From the NCBI GenBank assembly GCA_019096155.1, contig JAHCVI010000004.1, positions 124,001 to 188,000 of the forward strand: a stretch of 64,000 nt of DNA. Direction: 5' to 3'. Source of the DNA: Staphylotrichum longicolle (taxonomy: Eukaryota > Ascomycota > Sordariomycetes > Sordariales > Chaetomiaceae). Position 1 is the first letter of the stretch. Each line of letters starts with the position of its first letter. The position numbers and the translations under genes are program-made. Under the pieces are notes generated by a model, which saw only the letters and a list, made by a program, of their open reading frames with translations, had not been told where the DNA came from and did not search any database. Shown piece after piece: positions 21,758 through 33,501 of this stretch.

Positions 21758-23341
21758 TCACGTCCTTGCGGACAAGGCAGGGCTCGACCGCTGTGAGCTC
21801 TTCCTCTTTGCCGGGCCAGCGTCTGCGCCGGCTCCGACCAGCTTTCGCTTTAAAGGCGTTGCCTGTCGTGTCCGAAGCTTGCAATTAATCTCGTTGTTTG
21901 CCGTCTCGCTGTCGCTGTCCTGAGCGGAAAGCTGAACTCCCGAGTCACCGTTTGTTGTGCCAGCGCATTGGGCACAGCTGTTTCCACCAGGTGACTTGGC
22001 GATTGCTGTGTCATTGCCAGGCGCAGTCGTAGACCGGTCAGCGCTTTCCTCATCCTCTGTCGCCTTATCTAGAGGCCCCTTCTCCTCGTCGGCGTACTTT
22101 CCGGTTGCGAGTAGACGGCGTGTCGGGTCCACCTTGGACGCGGGCGGTCGTCTCCAGTCAAGGCACGCGAGTCCATCCGCAGACTCGTCCCAGGTCACAT
22201 ATCTCATCCGGTTTGCATCAAAGGGAGCGTTGGGCCAGTTGAGGCACTGCGGCGCCTCGGTGTGGTGCACCATCTGCCTGCCCGCGCGCCGCTTGCGGAC
22301 CCAGGCCATCAGCTCAAAGTAGAACTCGGCGACATCGTCGTCGAGCTCGACATCAGGGTGCTGCACCCACTTGGCGGGGTTCTTGATGGTCTTCTCGTCG
22401 GTGCTGTCTGGGCGGCGGTCCCTGAATGCACGGTCTCGGGTGATTAGGGAATAGATAAAGACCATGACACCGCGGACATCGTCCCTGTTTTGCCAGGGCC
22501 CTTCTTCCCCTTCTTGGCCCGTCAGCCCCTTGACTCCAATTCTGGATGCCCAGTTGAAATCAATGAGGACAATCGAGTCGGTGGCCGGATCGACGATGAG
22601 GTTGCGGGCGGCAATGTCCTGGTGCATGACGCCGTGTCCAAGGTTGAGGATATCGACAACGCGGATCAGCTGCCTTAGCCACTTCAATTTGAAGTGGGTG
22701 TTTTGTGTGAGCAGGCTGGCATTGTCCACAAATCGCATCGTAAACCCGACGACCCTTGACCGCGATGTCTCGTCCAGTACGACGCGGTCCAGCCAGGCCA
22801 GTTGCGGGTCGCGAGGCAATCTCGCGAGCATCTGCACCTCCTTCCACAGTGAGAGAGTACAGCCGACTGAGTACTTGAAAACATAGCGGTTGTCCTGCTG
22901 CGTGGAGTCCACTGGGTATGACACAAGGTCGACTTGGCCATGCAAACGACGAATCTCGGTGAGTTCGGACCGCAGGATCGTCCTGGCTGCCACGTCAGGC
23001 GGCAGCTGGTAGTCTCTGAGAAGAAAGGCATCGGCTCCGGGTCCGTCGTCTCTGCGGGAATCGGTGGAGACGGAGAGCATGTTCCCACCTGCATCGAGCT
23101 TGACCGCAACCGCCTCGGCGGGCAGGTCATCCATGTGTTGGTCCAAGAAGTCGGCGGCCTTCTTCAAGGGGATGTAGCCCTCAGGATCGTCGTCTGATGG
23201 TAACATGCCATTCGGGTTTGGCACAGCCACCATGACGGTGCGTCTGGTGTCGTAGTCGTGGAGCTCAATCTCAAAGGTGCCCCCATCAAAGTGCATGGAA
23301 CGTAGGTCAAAGTGACCAATATCGGGGAACTCGCCAGCCAT
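21758..23341 (-). CDS. Fungal protein-kinase-like protein with disordered tail
   Basis: A single exon encodes 527 residues from ATG at 23341; the frame extends further upstream only through a non-ATG codon. A kinase-like fold covers about residues 120-345. Motifs are VVGFTMRFVDNASLL (hinge region), HGVMHQDIAARNLIVD at about 236-251 (HQD in place of HRD, with Asn247), and VLIDFNWAS at 258-266, which replaces DFG by DFN. Later, KNPAKWVQHPDVELDDDVAEFYFELMAWV matches the fungal kinase-like families found in many paralogous copies. The Asp/Asn pair is retained but the altered HRD/DFG motifs leave catalytic activity uncertain. The C-terminal 150 residues are acidic, Ser/Thr-rich and end in a basic KRK segment that could be nuclear targeting. 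The gene is divergently transcribed from the Nudix/IF-2B gene. Confidence 0.82.
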   Translation of the reverse strand: MAGEFPDIGHFDLRSMHFDGGTFEIELHDYDTRRTVMVAVPNPNGMLPSDDDPEGYIPLKKAADFLDQHMDDLPAEAVAVKLDAGGNMLSVSTDSRRDDGPGADAFLLRDYQLPPDVAARTILRSELTEIRRLHGQVDLVSYPVDSTQQDNRYVFKYSVGCTLSLWKEVQMLARLPRDPQLAWLDRVVLDETSRSRVVGFTMRFVDNASLLTQNTHFKLKWLRQLIRVVDILNLGHGVMHQDIAARNLIVDPATDSIVLIDFNWASRIGVKGLTGQEGEEGPWQNRDDVRGVMVFIYSLITRDRAFRDRRPDSTDEKTIKNPAKWVQHPDVELDDDVAEFYFELMAWVRKRRAGRQMVHHTEAPQCLNWPNAPFDANRMRYVTWDESADGLACLDWRRPPASKVDPTRRLLATGKYADEEKGPLDKATEDEESADRSTTAPGNDTAIAKSPGGNSCAQCAGTTNGDSGVQLSAQDSDSETANNEINCKLRTRQATPLKRKLVGAGADAGPAKRKSSQRSSPALSART

Positions 23342-24470
23342 TTGGGGCTCAGTCAAACGCTGTATGCTGGGTAGGTTATGCAGCTGTCTCAAGAGGGTGG
23401 CGGTTTACAAAGATGGTAGCGTCGACGATCGCATGGGCAAGGAAGCGGCTGCATGGCGGTAGAGTTGGCGTTTCAGAAGATGCAGTGGGAACACAATGAT
23501 GTTTGGAGTAGGTGAAGAAACAAGAAGCAGGACCAGAACAGGTGAAGAATGAAGGCAACACCGTGACATGTCTGGCTGGGCTTGGCTTGGTTCCGGACTG
23601 GCGCTAACCTGCGCGGTAGACAAAGAAGCGCTGCCCAGAATGAGAGGTGTTTGCGACCATCAGCTGTGGCGTAGCCCTGCCCCAAGCCGGGACAATGAAT
23701 GATGCAAACGTAAGTCCCTAGCCTTTCAGCAGCCCACACGAACACCTTCATTAGTTATCTCTGATTGAGAGTGCGGGCAAGCCGGTTGTGCCCGCAAAAT
23801 GCATGATTCACCACGTCGCTGACATGGAGGTTGGGCACAGTCCGGTTCCTCCGCGACAGTGGGGGAGTTGGTGGTAAAGGACGGTGCTATTTGCAAAGTA
23901 GCCAACAGTGAAGGATGCACAAACAGAACCGGAGTTTAAGCGCCTGCCTACCTTACTTCTCTAGAAAAAGAGTTTAGCTACTGCTCTGTATGACAGTACG
24001 AATGGGGTAAGAAAATGAGACTCGGCCTCACCCCCAACAAGAACAGCCTGGGCTGTCATGAGGCAGCTGTACTGTTCTCCGTGATCAAAGACTCATATAC
24101 CAAGCTCTTTTTACAAGCCTATTGGAGCAAGTTCCCGGGCGGGAGCTTCCGTATTGTGTCTGACGATAACGGCTCGTGGCCTCCCTCAGCGCCCTCGTAC
24201 TTGTCGTGGGAATGAATGTCCATCGAAGCAGCTGGCAGCAGCCGGCAGCGGGGAGGGGTTCCTCTCAGCGCATGCAAGACGAATGGGGTGAAAGTCCGAG
24301 CTGTTATCATCGTTCCATCCTCTTTCCTCAAAAAGCATTAACACAAGGCATTCCTAGCCTTGCGAACATTAATTTTGGCCATACTTCTAGCCAAACCTCG
24401 GCACTCTATGCTCGCACAACGATTCTTGTCTTGGCGCGTGCATTCAACAATTTCTGCCCAAGTCAAAAGG
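23342..24470. other. Divergent promoter region, no gene seen
   Basis: Spacer between the kinase-like gene (minus) and the Nudix/IF-2B gene (plus). The short frames have no recognisable protein signature. Confidence 0.5.
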
Positions 24471-26173
24471 ATGTCGGCGACGGCGAGCAGTACGGGGGAC
24501 CCATGGAAGAAGCGCTCCGTGGTTTCGTCATTCATCATGAAACTCGACGCCGCCGAGCCCAAAGTTGCGCTGTTTCAACGTAGCGACAAAGTCTCAACGT
24601 ATCGGTAGGTCAGATTAAGTTGGCCACCTGAAAAAGAGCAGCAAATGATGGCAGACAGCTTGATGTTTACGCTCAAAATGAGTTTGAGTCGACACACTCG
24701 CTGACTGCCCCAGGCACCACCTCGCCCCCATCTCCGGCACCATCGAGTCCGCCGACCCCTCCCCGCTCGCAGCCGCCTGGCGCGAGATCGCCGAGGAGAC
24801 CACCCTCACGCCGGCATCGCTGGCCCTGCTCCGCCAGGGCAAGTCCTACACCTTCCGCGACCCGTCCGTCCGCCGGGAATGGACCGTCTTCCCCTTCCTG
24901 TTCCGCCTCAAGACGCCCGCGGACGAGCAGCGGATCCAGATCGACTGGGAGCACGAGGCCTGGGGCTGGCACGACCCGGACGCCGTCGTCCGGGACGCCA
25001 CGGGCGATCTGCCGGGCGTCCCGCGGCTGGCCGAGAGTCTGCGGCGCGTGTGGTTCGAGACGGACCTCGGCCCCGCGGCCGGCAGGGTGCTCGCCGAGGG
25101 CCTGGACGCGCTGGCCCACGATCACGAGAGCGGCGCGCGGCAGTTGGCCGGGGCGGCGCTCCAGACGCTGCGGGGGGTGGTTGCCGAGCTGGAGGCGGCG
25201 CCGGACGAGGCGCCGACGGATGAGTGGTGGGTGCGGGTCCGGTTTGCGGCGTGGCATCTGTCGAAGAACGGCAGGGAGAGCATGGGCGCCGCCATCATGA
25301 GCGCGCTGCTGGCTGCGCTTGCGGGGATCGAGCAGACGCTTAGGAGCGGGCACGCAGGGCCCTGGAGGGATGCTGTGCTCCGCGAGCTCGATGCTCGCAT
25401 CGCGTCGCGGCAGGAATCGGCAAAGTTGGTCTCGCAGGCCTTTGCGGCGTACCTTGAGGGGACGTATCCGACAAAACTGGCAGCACAAGAACCCATTTCC
25501 ATCCTGACGCTGTCCGAGAGTTCAACAATCCGCCAGGGCTTGCGCCATGCCGCGCTTTCTTCCGGTTTCATACTCGGACCTCCGCGTCCTCGAGTCCCGC
25601 CCGCTGTTCGAGGGCGTCTCGTTGGCTGGCGGCGTAGCTGAAGACCTCGGTTCCGAGTCCTCGTCTTCTTCCACGGCCCAAGCACATAAGATAACGCTCC
25701 ACTCAGACGCCTCCGCCGCCCTTGCATCGTCGGGAATCGACGTGGTGGTACTCGGAGCCGACCGCATCGCCGCATCAGGCGCAGTGAGCAACAAGACCGG
25801 TTCCCTGCCCGCGGTGCTCAGCGCAAAGCACGTCTCTCCCACAGCCAAGGTCATTGTACTGGGCGAGTCCGACAAGATTGCCCCGCCGGGGCGGCCCGAG
25901 GAGCACGTAGTCGAGGACAACGACCCGTCCCAGATCAGCCGGGCCTGGCAGGCCGAGTACAACAGCGGGAGGGTCCGCGGCGCAACGGCGACGCTGCGGG
26001 ATCCTCAGTCTTCCAGGGTCAAGACCGAAATCCGTAACGTCTTCTTTGAGTGGGTTCCTGCCAGTTTGATCGATGCATACGTCACCGAGTCGGGGGAGTG
26101 GACGACGCAACAGATTGCACAGCACTCCGAGAAACTTGAGACCGAGGAGAGGCGGTTTTTTGGAACCCTGTAG
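24471..26173 (+). pseudogene. Nudix hydrolase / IF-2B-like fusion protein with one frameshift
   Basis: Exon 1 is 24471..24604; the intron 24605..24713 (GTAGGT..CCCAG) leads to HHLAPISGTIE. The N-terminal half is a Nudix-like domain: RSVVSSFIMKL..KVALFQRSDKVSTYR, then PLAAAWREIAEETTLTP, corresponding to the Nudix box with REIAEE. The C-terminal half is an eIF2B/methylthioribose-1-phosphate isomerase-like (IF-2B, PF01008) domain: SMGAAIMSALLAAL, ILTLSESSTI, DLRVLESRPLFEGVSLA, DVVVLGADRIAASGAVSNKTGS and EIRNVFFEWVPASLIDAYVTE. This fusion is known in Sordariomycetes. The two halves of the IF-2B domain are out of frame: an extra base lies near 25565-25572, between ALSSGF and YSDLRVLES. No intron fits. 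It is either a recent null allele or a sequence error, because everything else is intact. Confidence 0.8.
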
Positions 26174-26282
26174 CTGGCGTACAATATGCAAGACAGTACA
26201 AAACACACTGCGGGTCAGGCGAAGAGAAAAACGATGGTATCTAGCGTAAAACTGAACGTAGCCAACCCCAAGGCGAGCCCAA

Positions 26283-28846
26283 CTAGGAAAGAAACGAATT
26301 GTTAAACTGCATGCTGTCGGCATTCCACCAGCAGGACAGGGTCTGGTGCATGGCGGCTACCCTTTGGTAGAGGGCGTCATGTCTCCCGTGCTGCCTCGAC
26401 GGATCCGCCTGCGCCGCCACCGGACTGCCCTCGTCGATCATCTCCGCCATGCCCTCGTCCGGCATCAGCTCGCGGAGGACGCCATCGTTGGATAAGAGGA
26501 ACTGCTTTGTGTCAGGGTCGTGAATGGGATTCCGCAGTCCGTGGGCGAGGTATTTCAGGTCCTGCAGCACCCGCGAACAGTCTTTGCCGTACTCGCTGCC
26601 CGTCTTGGCCTCAGTCTCAAACACCTCGAGGGCCCACTTGACATCGTCCAGATCCTGCGTCCTCAGATTCACGAAGACCATCTGGTGCATCATGAGGACG
26701 ATGGCCGCATTGAAGACGTTGTGCAGGTCGGGCAGCAGCAACTTCTGTCCAGGGCTGTGGAGGCGCATCAGCCGGCCGAGTCGGAGGTTGCGTCGAGCGG
26801 CATCGCTGCACGCCCGGATCGGCTCTATGTGTGGATGGCTCTCCATGTCAAACGGCTGGTCGGCACATACAATACTGGCAACGGCTTTCCGAACCGCCAT
26901 CAGCATCGCGGGGCGGACGGCCAAGATCAAGAGCTGCCGCGCCAGTTAGCAGGCCGTATCCAGTCAAAAACAAGTTTAAGGGCTCACCTGGTTGTAGCTC
27001 ATGTGCAGCGACCAGCACGCCCGGTCGTGCCCAAAGTCGGCTGCGCCTGTCAGCAGCGCGGCGGGGCCCTCTCTAAGCGAAGTTGCCTGCGTGAAGAGGT
27101 CGACCGGAACGAGCGTCAGGGGGTCTGCCGGGAGTTGGAGGGCGGCCGGCAGGCTCTCACGCCACCTCCCAAGCATTTCGAGAGCCTTGGCGACACGAAC
27201 GGTGGCCTTGGTCAACAGATCCGGCAGCCCGGATTCGCGGTAGCTGCTGTAGACGAGATAGTCGGAGATCCTGCACAGCTCCACGTGCGCGCGCAGTCCG
27301 GCAGCCGAGGGCAGCCCGCTACAACAAGTCTCGTTAGCACGTGGGTATTTGTGGGAGGCCCGGAACACGTACGGGCATTCTCGAGGGAGCGGAAGCGTGA
27401 TGGCGTCATCAGGAATCGTCGGAGGCCGGCCCATGACGCAGCCCAGCCATCTAGGACGGGTCAGTACGCGAACGACACAAACCTGGCAGGGACATGCTTA
27501 CCTGTCAATAACGTATACCGTCCAGAACGTCCTCACGCCAACTTCATTGCCCGAACCGCCCTTGTGGAGGCCGTGCATGACGCTGATAGTCATGGCATTG
27601 CTGATGGCCATGTACCCGGCGTCCCGGCGATTATTCTCGACAAAGTACAGCGCCGTGAGGGCCAGCACGGCGATGTCGCTGACGGTGTAGGTGGTGCGGT
27701 CCAGCAGGTTGCCCAGCAGCGAGCGGGCCCTTGCGAAATGGTCCTCGCCCAGGTGGCCCTCGACGGCGGAGCCGGCGTCTCTCAGCTGGAGCAGGTGGGC
27801 GACAGCAAAGGCGGTGTGATACAAGGCCAGAGCGCGGTGGTGAGGCCCGGGACGCGTGTGACCGCCGGGGCCCTGGACGCCCGGGAGGGAGGCAAGCGAG
27901 ATGATGCTCTGGACATCCTCGAAGGGCCAGAACATGACGCCGCCGCTCGGAAAGGAACCGTTTCCATCCTGGATGAAGTAGCGGACCTGTGACAGGGCGG
28001 CAGCAATGTCGGCCTCTGGAGGCAGCGCCAGGGGGTCGACGGCCTGCGGTAACACCATGGGGCGCGAGTCGTGGGTCTGATACTGACCGAGGGAGCCGAG
28101 GAAGGCGGCACCAGCGGCATCCTCTGCGGAGCCGCCACCGAGCACGCGGGCCAGGGGCGTGACGATGGCGATCAGCTCCTTGAGCGAGTCGAGGAAGGTA
28201 GCGCCAGACGTCTCGCCGAGGTAGCGGGAGATGCCGGCTTCGTCGGCAAGCATCCTCCCGTCGATGCCGCTGGGGCGGAGGGTGCGGTGCGACTCGGCGC
28301 CCAGAGGCGACCCATTGGCGGTGTCGGCGCGAGGGGACGTAGACGGCGAGGCAACCTGCTGGCGCCGCTCGGTCGCGGCCAGCTGGCGTTCCAGCGACGC
28401 ACATCGGCGCTGCAAGGACTCCAGCTCGGTCCGGGGGATGGTCACGCGCTCGACGGGCTCCGGGTACAGGCACTCGCGCTGGGCACTGGTGCACTGGCGG
28501 CACGGGCGGTCGCCGCTGCACTTGATGCGGCGGACATTGCAGCTATTGCAGCTGTGGTTGCGAAGAGCGGGTTAGAAGGGACGCCAATTGCCATCTCAGC
28601 GCCAGGACGAGGCAGAGCACCATCATGCTGCACTCGAGGGAAACACGGGCGGGATGAGAGAGGGACGAGAGAGGGAGGATCAGGGAGGATCAGCAGATTG
28701 ACAAAAACTCACGCAGTGGCCACGCGCTTCCGCTCGTCGGGCGAGACCTTTTTCCTGCGGGGATTGACGGGCAGGCGGTGCAGCGGCGACGCCGTCGAGG
28801 CCGATGAGATGTCCAGAGTCGCAGAAAGATTCGATGGCCTCGGCAT
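26283..28846 (-). CDS. Zn(II)2Cys6 fungal-specific transcription factor
   Basis: Five minus-strand exons (28846..28713, 28551..27502, 27450..27373, 27318..26988, 26933..26283) give 747 residues, all in phase with GT..AG introns. The binuclear zinc cluster is Cys46-X2-Cys49-X6-Cys56-X5-Cys62-X2-Cys65-X6-Cys72, interrupted in DNA by intron 1 immediately after Ala45. A Leu/Arg-rich linker (ELESLQRRCASLERQL) may be a dimerising coiled coil. The middle-homology region (PF04082) is seen in HHRALALYHTAFAVAHLLQL, MAISNAMTISVMHGLHKGG, TFWTVYVIDRWLGCVMGRPPTIPDDAI and SYNQLLILAVRPAML. The protein is nuclear and binds CGG-type sites as the family does. Target genes are unknown. It diverges across 2.95 kb from the glycosyltransferase gene, which might be a target. 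The minus-strand 3' end abuts the Nudix/IF-2B gene (109 bases). Confidence 0.93.
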
Positions 28847-31800
28847 GTTCTGGCATCGGGTCGTCGCAGGCGGGGTTTCGGCGGGGTTCGGCGGGCTCGA
28901 CGGCGCAACTCAACGCACTCGACTCTCTCAGACGCTCGCAACTCGACGCTCTTCAACGCACTCGCACTCGGGGACACTGGGATGATGTCGCGGCAGATGG
29001 ATGGGTTTAAGCTTTTCGGTGTCAGTACCCGCGAGTGGAGGAGGGAACGGGGCGAGGTCGGGTCTCTGGCGCGGGGATTAGGCGGTGGGGCAGGCGGGAC
29101 AACACCTCATCGCGATCCCTGCACCCATGCACCCGCCCCGTTCGCCGTAATTGACGCCTGCTGGTTGGCCTGTAGCCGTGTGTGCCCGCCTGTGGGCCCT
29201 CCCGAATCGAGCCAAGGCTGCAACGAACAGCCTGTTATCAGCCGATAACAGGGTCGGGGGGAGGCAGCAGAGTGGGGGTTGTCCAACTCGGTGAGCCTAT
29301 CCCTGCATACCGCAGCATGCAAGGCATCGCTCTGCATCTCCATTCGCAGCCACCAGCGTCCAGCGATGTGATCGCGTGCCTCGCCGCCGGTCCGCCCCGG
29401 ATTCGGCCCCGGTTTTGCCCCTGATGTGTCTTGACATCGCCGTGACTCCATGAACTAACATTTTGGCGGCACGCTATGTTCTGTCGTGGGATTGCTCGCA
29501 ACTCTGGACATGGAGTCCAAGTGTCGGGGCAAAATGGGCAAAAACGGGGTGGATCCGATGGTTGATGGTGCGGTTGGTTTCAGACGCGGAGATCGGGCTC
29601 GGCGACTTTGGGTGACACAAGAAGTGCCAGATCACCGCCGACGACTCGAGCTAGTTTTCTGGTTGCCGTAAGTAGAGGACGGACCAGCTACTGACTAAAT
29701 CCACCAAATGCTCTGAAAGGGAGATTATCAAGGGATTACTCGATGTTTGCAATCTTGCGCGATGAAACTACCTAGCTTCTTAACCTCAACTTAGTCCAAG
29801 GCTAGATACGTAGCCAGACTAGGTTGTCGACAAGGTGACTCGTGAGCTGTCTGAGTCCGATCTAAATTTCGATCTGACTCGCCCTGAGTCGAGCGTGCGC
29901 CGAATTATGGCATCCGGTGCTCTTGGACATAGTTTGAGCGGTTCCTATTACTTTTGAGTCTCCATGGAGACTGAGGGCAACCGGGGGCAACGATATGAGA
30001 CCCCTTTCTAATGAAAGCTTGTTGCGGCCCCTCCTTCGCCTGACCGCCGTTTCGCGGTGTTCGAGTTGCAAACACGTCATTTCATTGAAAACAAACACTT
30101 GCGTGGTTTAAGAGGTACTCGGGATCATCGATTCGAGGCCGTGATCAACATCGCCTCAATAACTCCGGTAGGTAGGTACTCTGCCCTCTTCTTGGGGAAC
30201 ACTGGAGCCGAGAACAAAAGCGCCTATAACAGCGCAGGTTAAGACTCAAGCCACTGTTCGTGTCGGGGAGAATGCATCATGCCGGCTGTGCCGCAATCTC
30301 AGGCGACTAATAAGCAAGAGCGTTGATCTCTGGCGCTTGACTTTGAATCTTTTATTAAGGTACGGTCGGCTTGTGAATGAGTTGCTGGGACCGAGTGTTG
30401 GATTTTTTTTTTGCTCTCCACCTGCCTCGCTCCCGTTGTGTGGGCTTGTCTTTGCCCTTTCAAGGTTCCTTCCAGGCTCGGGTTCTCTGTCAATTCGTTA
30501 CGAGACCAGTCAGACCACTAGGTAATAATGGAATCTACCGTAGGTAATCTATTTGAGGCAAACTACAAGCTGGGGGGAATCTTTCACATGTCACTTCTCA
30601 GCCATGCTGTGTCGCTGACGATATGCAGCTCGCATTGGGGGTGCGTGAGAATGCATGCACAGGTGCGAGGCTGACGGGCCTTGACTGCATTCACCGGATA
30701 CACACTCTGACACAATAAAAAGGTGGTTGTCTGTTCAGTGTTAGTCTTGGGCTCTTGGGTGTTTTCTGCAAGTGCAGCCCGCCCTGTGCTGCGGCTTACC
30801 CTAAATGAATTCCCCCCCCAAAAAAATTGAGGCAACCCCACAACAGGGGCTCGGTGTGGGATTCCGCCGATTTCCCAGTCAAGATCTGGGCATGCCTATG
30901 CCCAAGCTGACTGGTCCGTTTCCCTGCCGCAACGGAAGACTCGGCATCGTCAACCTGAGGCGGAGGAGAAACAGTGCGACTTTGAGAGACTGGCATTGAC
31001 TTGCTTTCTTGGACGTGTGACACAAGCGACCAACAATGCCCAGTCTTGGCCTGGAACTTGTCCAGACACGACTCACCACGCACCACGCCGACCCCTGTCG
31101 CGATTTGCAGCGTGAGCGGGCGATCGAGTGATCGAGGGATCGAGGTACCCCTTGTTGGAGATGGAGCACAGGGCAAGCGGAGCCGCCTTGAACATCTGCT
31201 GATCGCGATCGGAGTGCCGCCATTGCGCTGGGGCATTCAAATATTCATAGAAACCGTTCGTTGACACGAGGATGGCGAGCGGAGCACACGAGCCGAAACC
31301 CGTGGTACCCACTGAGTGCTGACAGCCCGTGCTGACTGGCGGTCCCTGAGGCACTGGGAGCGAGCTCACCCATTCCCGCCATGATCAATTCCGTATCTGG
31401 GTCCCCACTGGCGTAAAGGCCCATGAGGGCTTGGCAGCGTTGGCGGTTTGTCGGCGCCAGCCGTTTTTGCCGCTCCCTCTTTCCAACGGCCCCCCAAGAC
31501 GGGATGTTACATCTGTCAATGCGGATTCTCTCATTTCCCACGATTCCCGTCCTTCGTTTTCGCTCTCGATTTTCCTCCATCGCCGGGTTTTCTCCTTTTC
31601 CCCCCCTCTTCTTCCTCGGCGGCCTCTTCAAGTTCTCTTTCTAACTTCTCTTTTCCTTCCCTCGTCTTGGACCATTGCACTCGTTGGTCGCCGCGGCGCA
31701 CATCGCTCGCTGCCCGATTTCCGCCAGACCCTCGCCACGCCCGCGACCGACGCATTTTTCCTGCGCGAGTCCCGCCCTGCATTCGCGACGCGCAGCTCGC
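28847..31800. other. Long divergent intergenic region (2.95 kb)
   Basis: Between the Zn2Cys6 regulator (minus) and the glycosyltransferase (plus). It contains a perfect GATA-bearing inverted repeat at 29231 and AT-richer sequence at 29650-30720. The last 200 bases are strongly pyrimidine-rich and look like a 5' UTR. No gene is supported. Confidence 0.5.
29231..29252. promoter_or_regulatory. Inverted repeat with paired GATAA motifs
   Basis: CCTGTTATC, AGCC, GATAACAGG form a perfect 9-bp inverted repeat with a 4-base spacer. Each arm carries a GATAA motif in opposite orientation (TTATC and GATAA). GATA factors such as the nitrogen regulator AreA/NIT2 or the light regulator WC bind paired GATA sites in filamentous fungi. 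It lies about 385 bp upstream of the Zn2Cys6 regulator start. Confidence 0.4.
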
Positions 31801-33069
31801 ATGACGGCCCTTCAGAATCTCCCGCAGTCCTGGCGGCGGGCTCTGTTTCTGCTGCCGGTTCTTGTCATCACCTTGGTCCTCGCGACCGGGCTGTACAATG
31901 GCTCCATCCCGAAGCCACCGATGTAAGCCCCCTATCCGCTGCTTGCGCTGCCCCCTCCCCCCCCCCCTCCTTCCTCCTTCCCACCTTCTGTTTCGCTGCT
32001 AATCCACCGCTGTCCCAGACCCAAGGTTTCCTTCGGTGATTCCGACTCGACTCCGTTCCACCAAAAGTGTGGAGACAGGCCGCCGACCGTCGATGGCCTT
32101 CCCGATGTGATCCGCGCCCTGTGGGCACCGCTTGTCGTGCCGATCACCGCCCCAAAGTTCACGACACTCGATGGCGTCGACAAGCACCTGCCGCCGCCCG
32201 AGCAGCTGGTCCACACTGCGCCCCTCGGGAAGCGCGTCCTCATCATGGACATTGACAACCGCGACTTCACCGAGAATGGCACCATCTTTTCCGAGCATCT
32301 GCCCACCTGGGACAATCTCGGGAGCCCTGCCGCCGGCTTCCTCAGCCATTACCTCTACGCCATGATCCACGGCTACTCGTACAAATTCATCCGGGCGCCC
32401 AAGTACGCCGACCGCGCCCCGCACTGGTCCAAGGTCATCTTCACCAAGGAGATGGTCAAGGAGTACGACATTGTCGTCATGCTCGACTACGACGCCATGT
32501 TTGTGACGCCCCAGGTGCCGCTCGAGTGGCTGCTCAACTACTGGAAGATTGGGCCCGAGACCCTGGTCGCCATGGCCGAGGACCCGTCGGGCGACCCCAA
32601 CTGGGACATCCGCCACAAGGTCAACCTCAACTCGGGCTTCATCATTGCCCAGGCCGGCGAGAAGACGCAGCGCCTATTCCAGGACTGGGCCGAGTGCCCT
32701 GAAGAGAAGCGCTACCCGGGCTGTGCCGAGTGGAAGGACCGGCCGTTCCACGAGCAGTCGGCCTTCAGCTCGTACGTGCGCTACGATTTCCTCGACGGCT
32801 TCAGCATCGACACGCATCCCGAGTATATCCGCATGCTCCCGTGCAAGGAGGCCAACGGATACCCCGAGGTGCGTGACTGCGGCTGCTGGGGGCAGTTTGT
32901 GCGCCACTACTGGGGCCACAAGACCGAGACGAACCAAGAGTTCAACCACCACATCATGAACGCCATCACCCCGCTGCTCGTTCAGGCCGCCTACAGGCAG
33001 CCCGGCCACGTCGAAGAATTCCGGAGCAAGGTGCTGCACGGCTCGCAGATACTTGACAAGGCTCCATAG
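31801..33069 (+). CDS. Type II membrane glycosyltransferase (nucleotide-diphospho-sugar transferase type)
   Basis: Exons 31801..31922 and 32019..33069 give 390 residues. The intron has a GTAAGC donor and a C/T-rich tract before the acceptor. An N-terminal signal anchor (RRALFLLPVLVITLVLATGLY, about residues 13-33) places the catalytic part in the Golgi lumen. The fold is GT-A: VLIMDIDNRDF, then HYLYAMIHGYSYKFI, WSKVIF, YDIVVMLDYDAMFVTPQVPLEWLL with the DxD-like pair D197-Y-D199, and the product-side LNSGFIIAQAGE. A CGCW element and conserved acidic residues follow. Fungal homologues are annotated as galactosyltransferase-like or nucleotide-diphospho-sugar transferases. Donor sugar and acceptor are unknown. 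An AATAAA lies at 33249. Confidence 0.88.
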
Positions 33070-33501
33070 GACGCGCCGCTTGAGGGGCTTTCTTTTCCTA
33101 CCTTGGTCACGGTCCGCAGACGGGCTTTGCCGTCTGCAGGTGTTTGGTGTTGCGGGGACATACACGGTTGGGGCATTTGCGGTTATCTGGTGCCTTGTAC
33201 AGCGTACAGTGAGCGGTTGGCGTCGTTCTGGGATATGAAAGAGCATGTAATAAAACCACGATAATCCACACGAGTTTAGCAACGTTCTCTGAGTCATCAC
33301 AACGACCACGTTCTGCAAATCGGGCGTCTGGGTGTGCTGGGCTACAGCATGAGAGTAAAGGCGGAGGACATCTGGAGAAGCACAGAGAAGACTTGAGAGC
33401 TACGTTGCTGCTGGCGTATCCAACTGAGCCAACTGTCCACCTTTCCTACGTCTTTGGGTAGCAGTTTTGACGGTCTGCTGTGCTAGAATGCCAGTCTCAG
33501 T
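33070..33501. other. Intergenic between convergent genes
   Basis: 3' flanks of the glycosyltransferase and of the lectin-like gene. Contains an AATAAA signal at 33249. Confidence 0.5.
33249..33254 (+). terminator. Polyadenylation signal (AATAAA) of the glycosyltransferase gene
   Basis: Perfect AATAAA about 180 bases past the stop codon. Confidence 0.45.

Noticed and set aside
26520..27992. 490-residue open frame on the plus strand
   Set aside because: It lies antisense to the Zn2Cys6 regulator across its exons and introns. The GC-rich coding strand creates long antisense frames, and its translation has no family motif.
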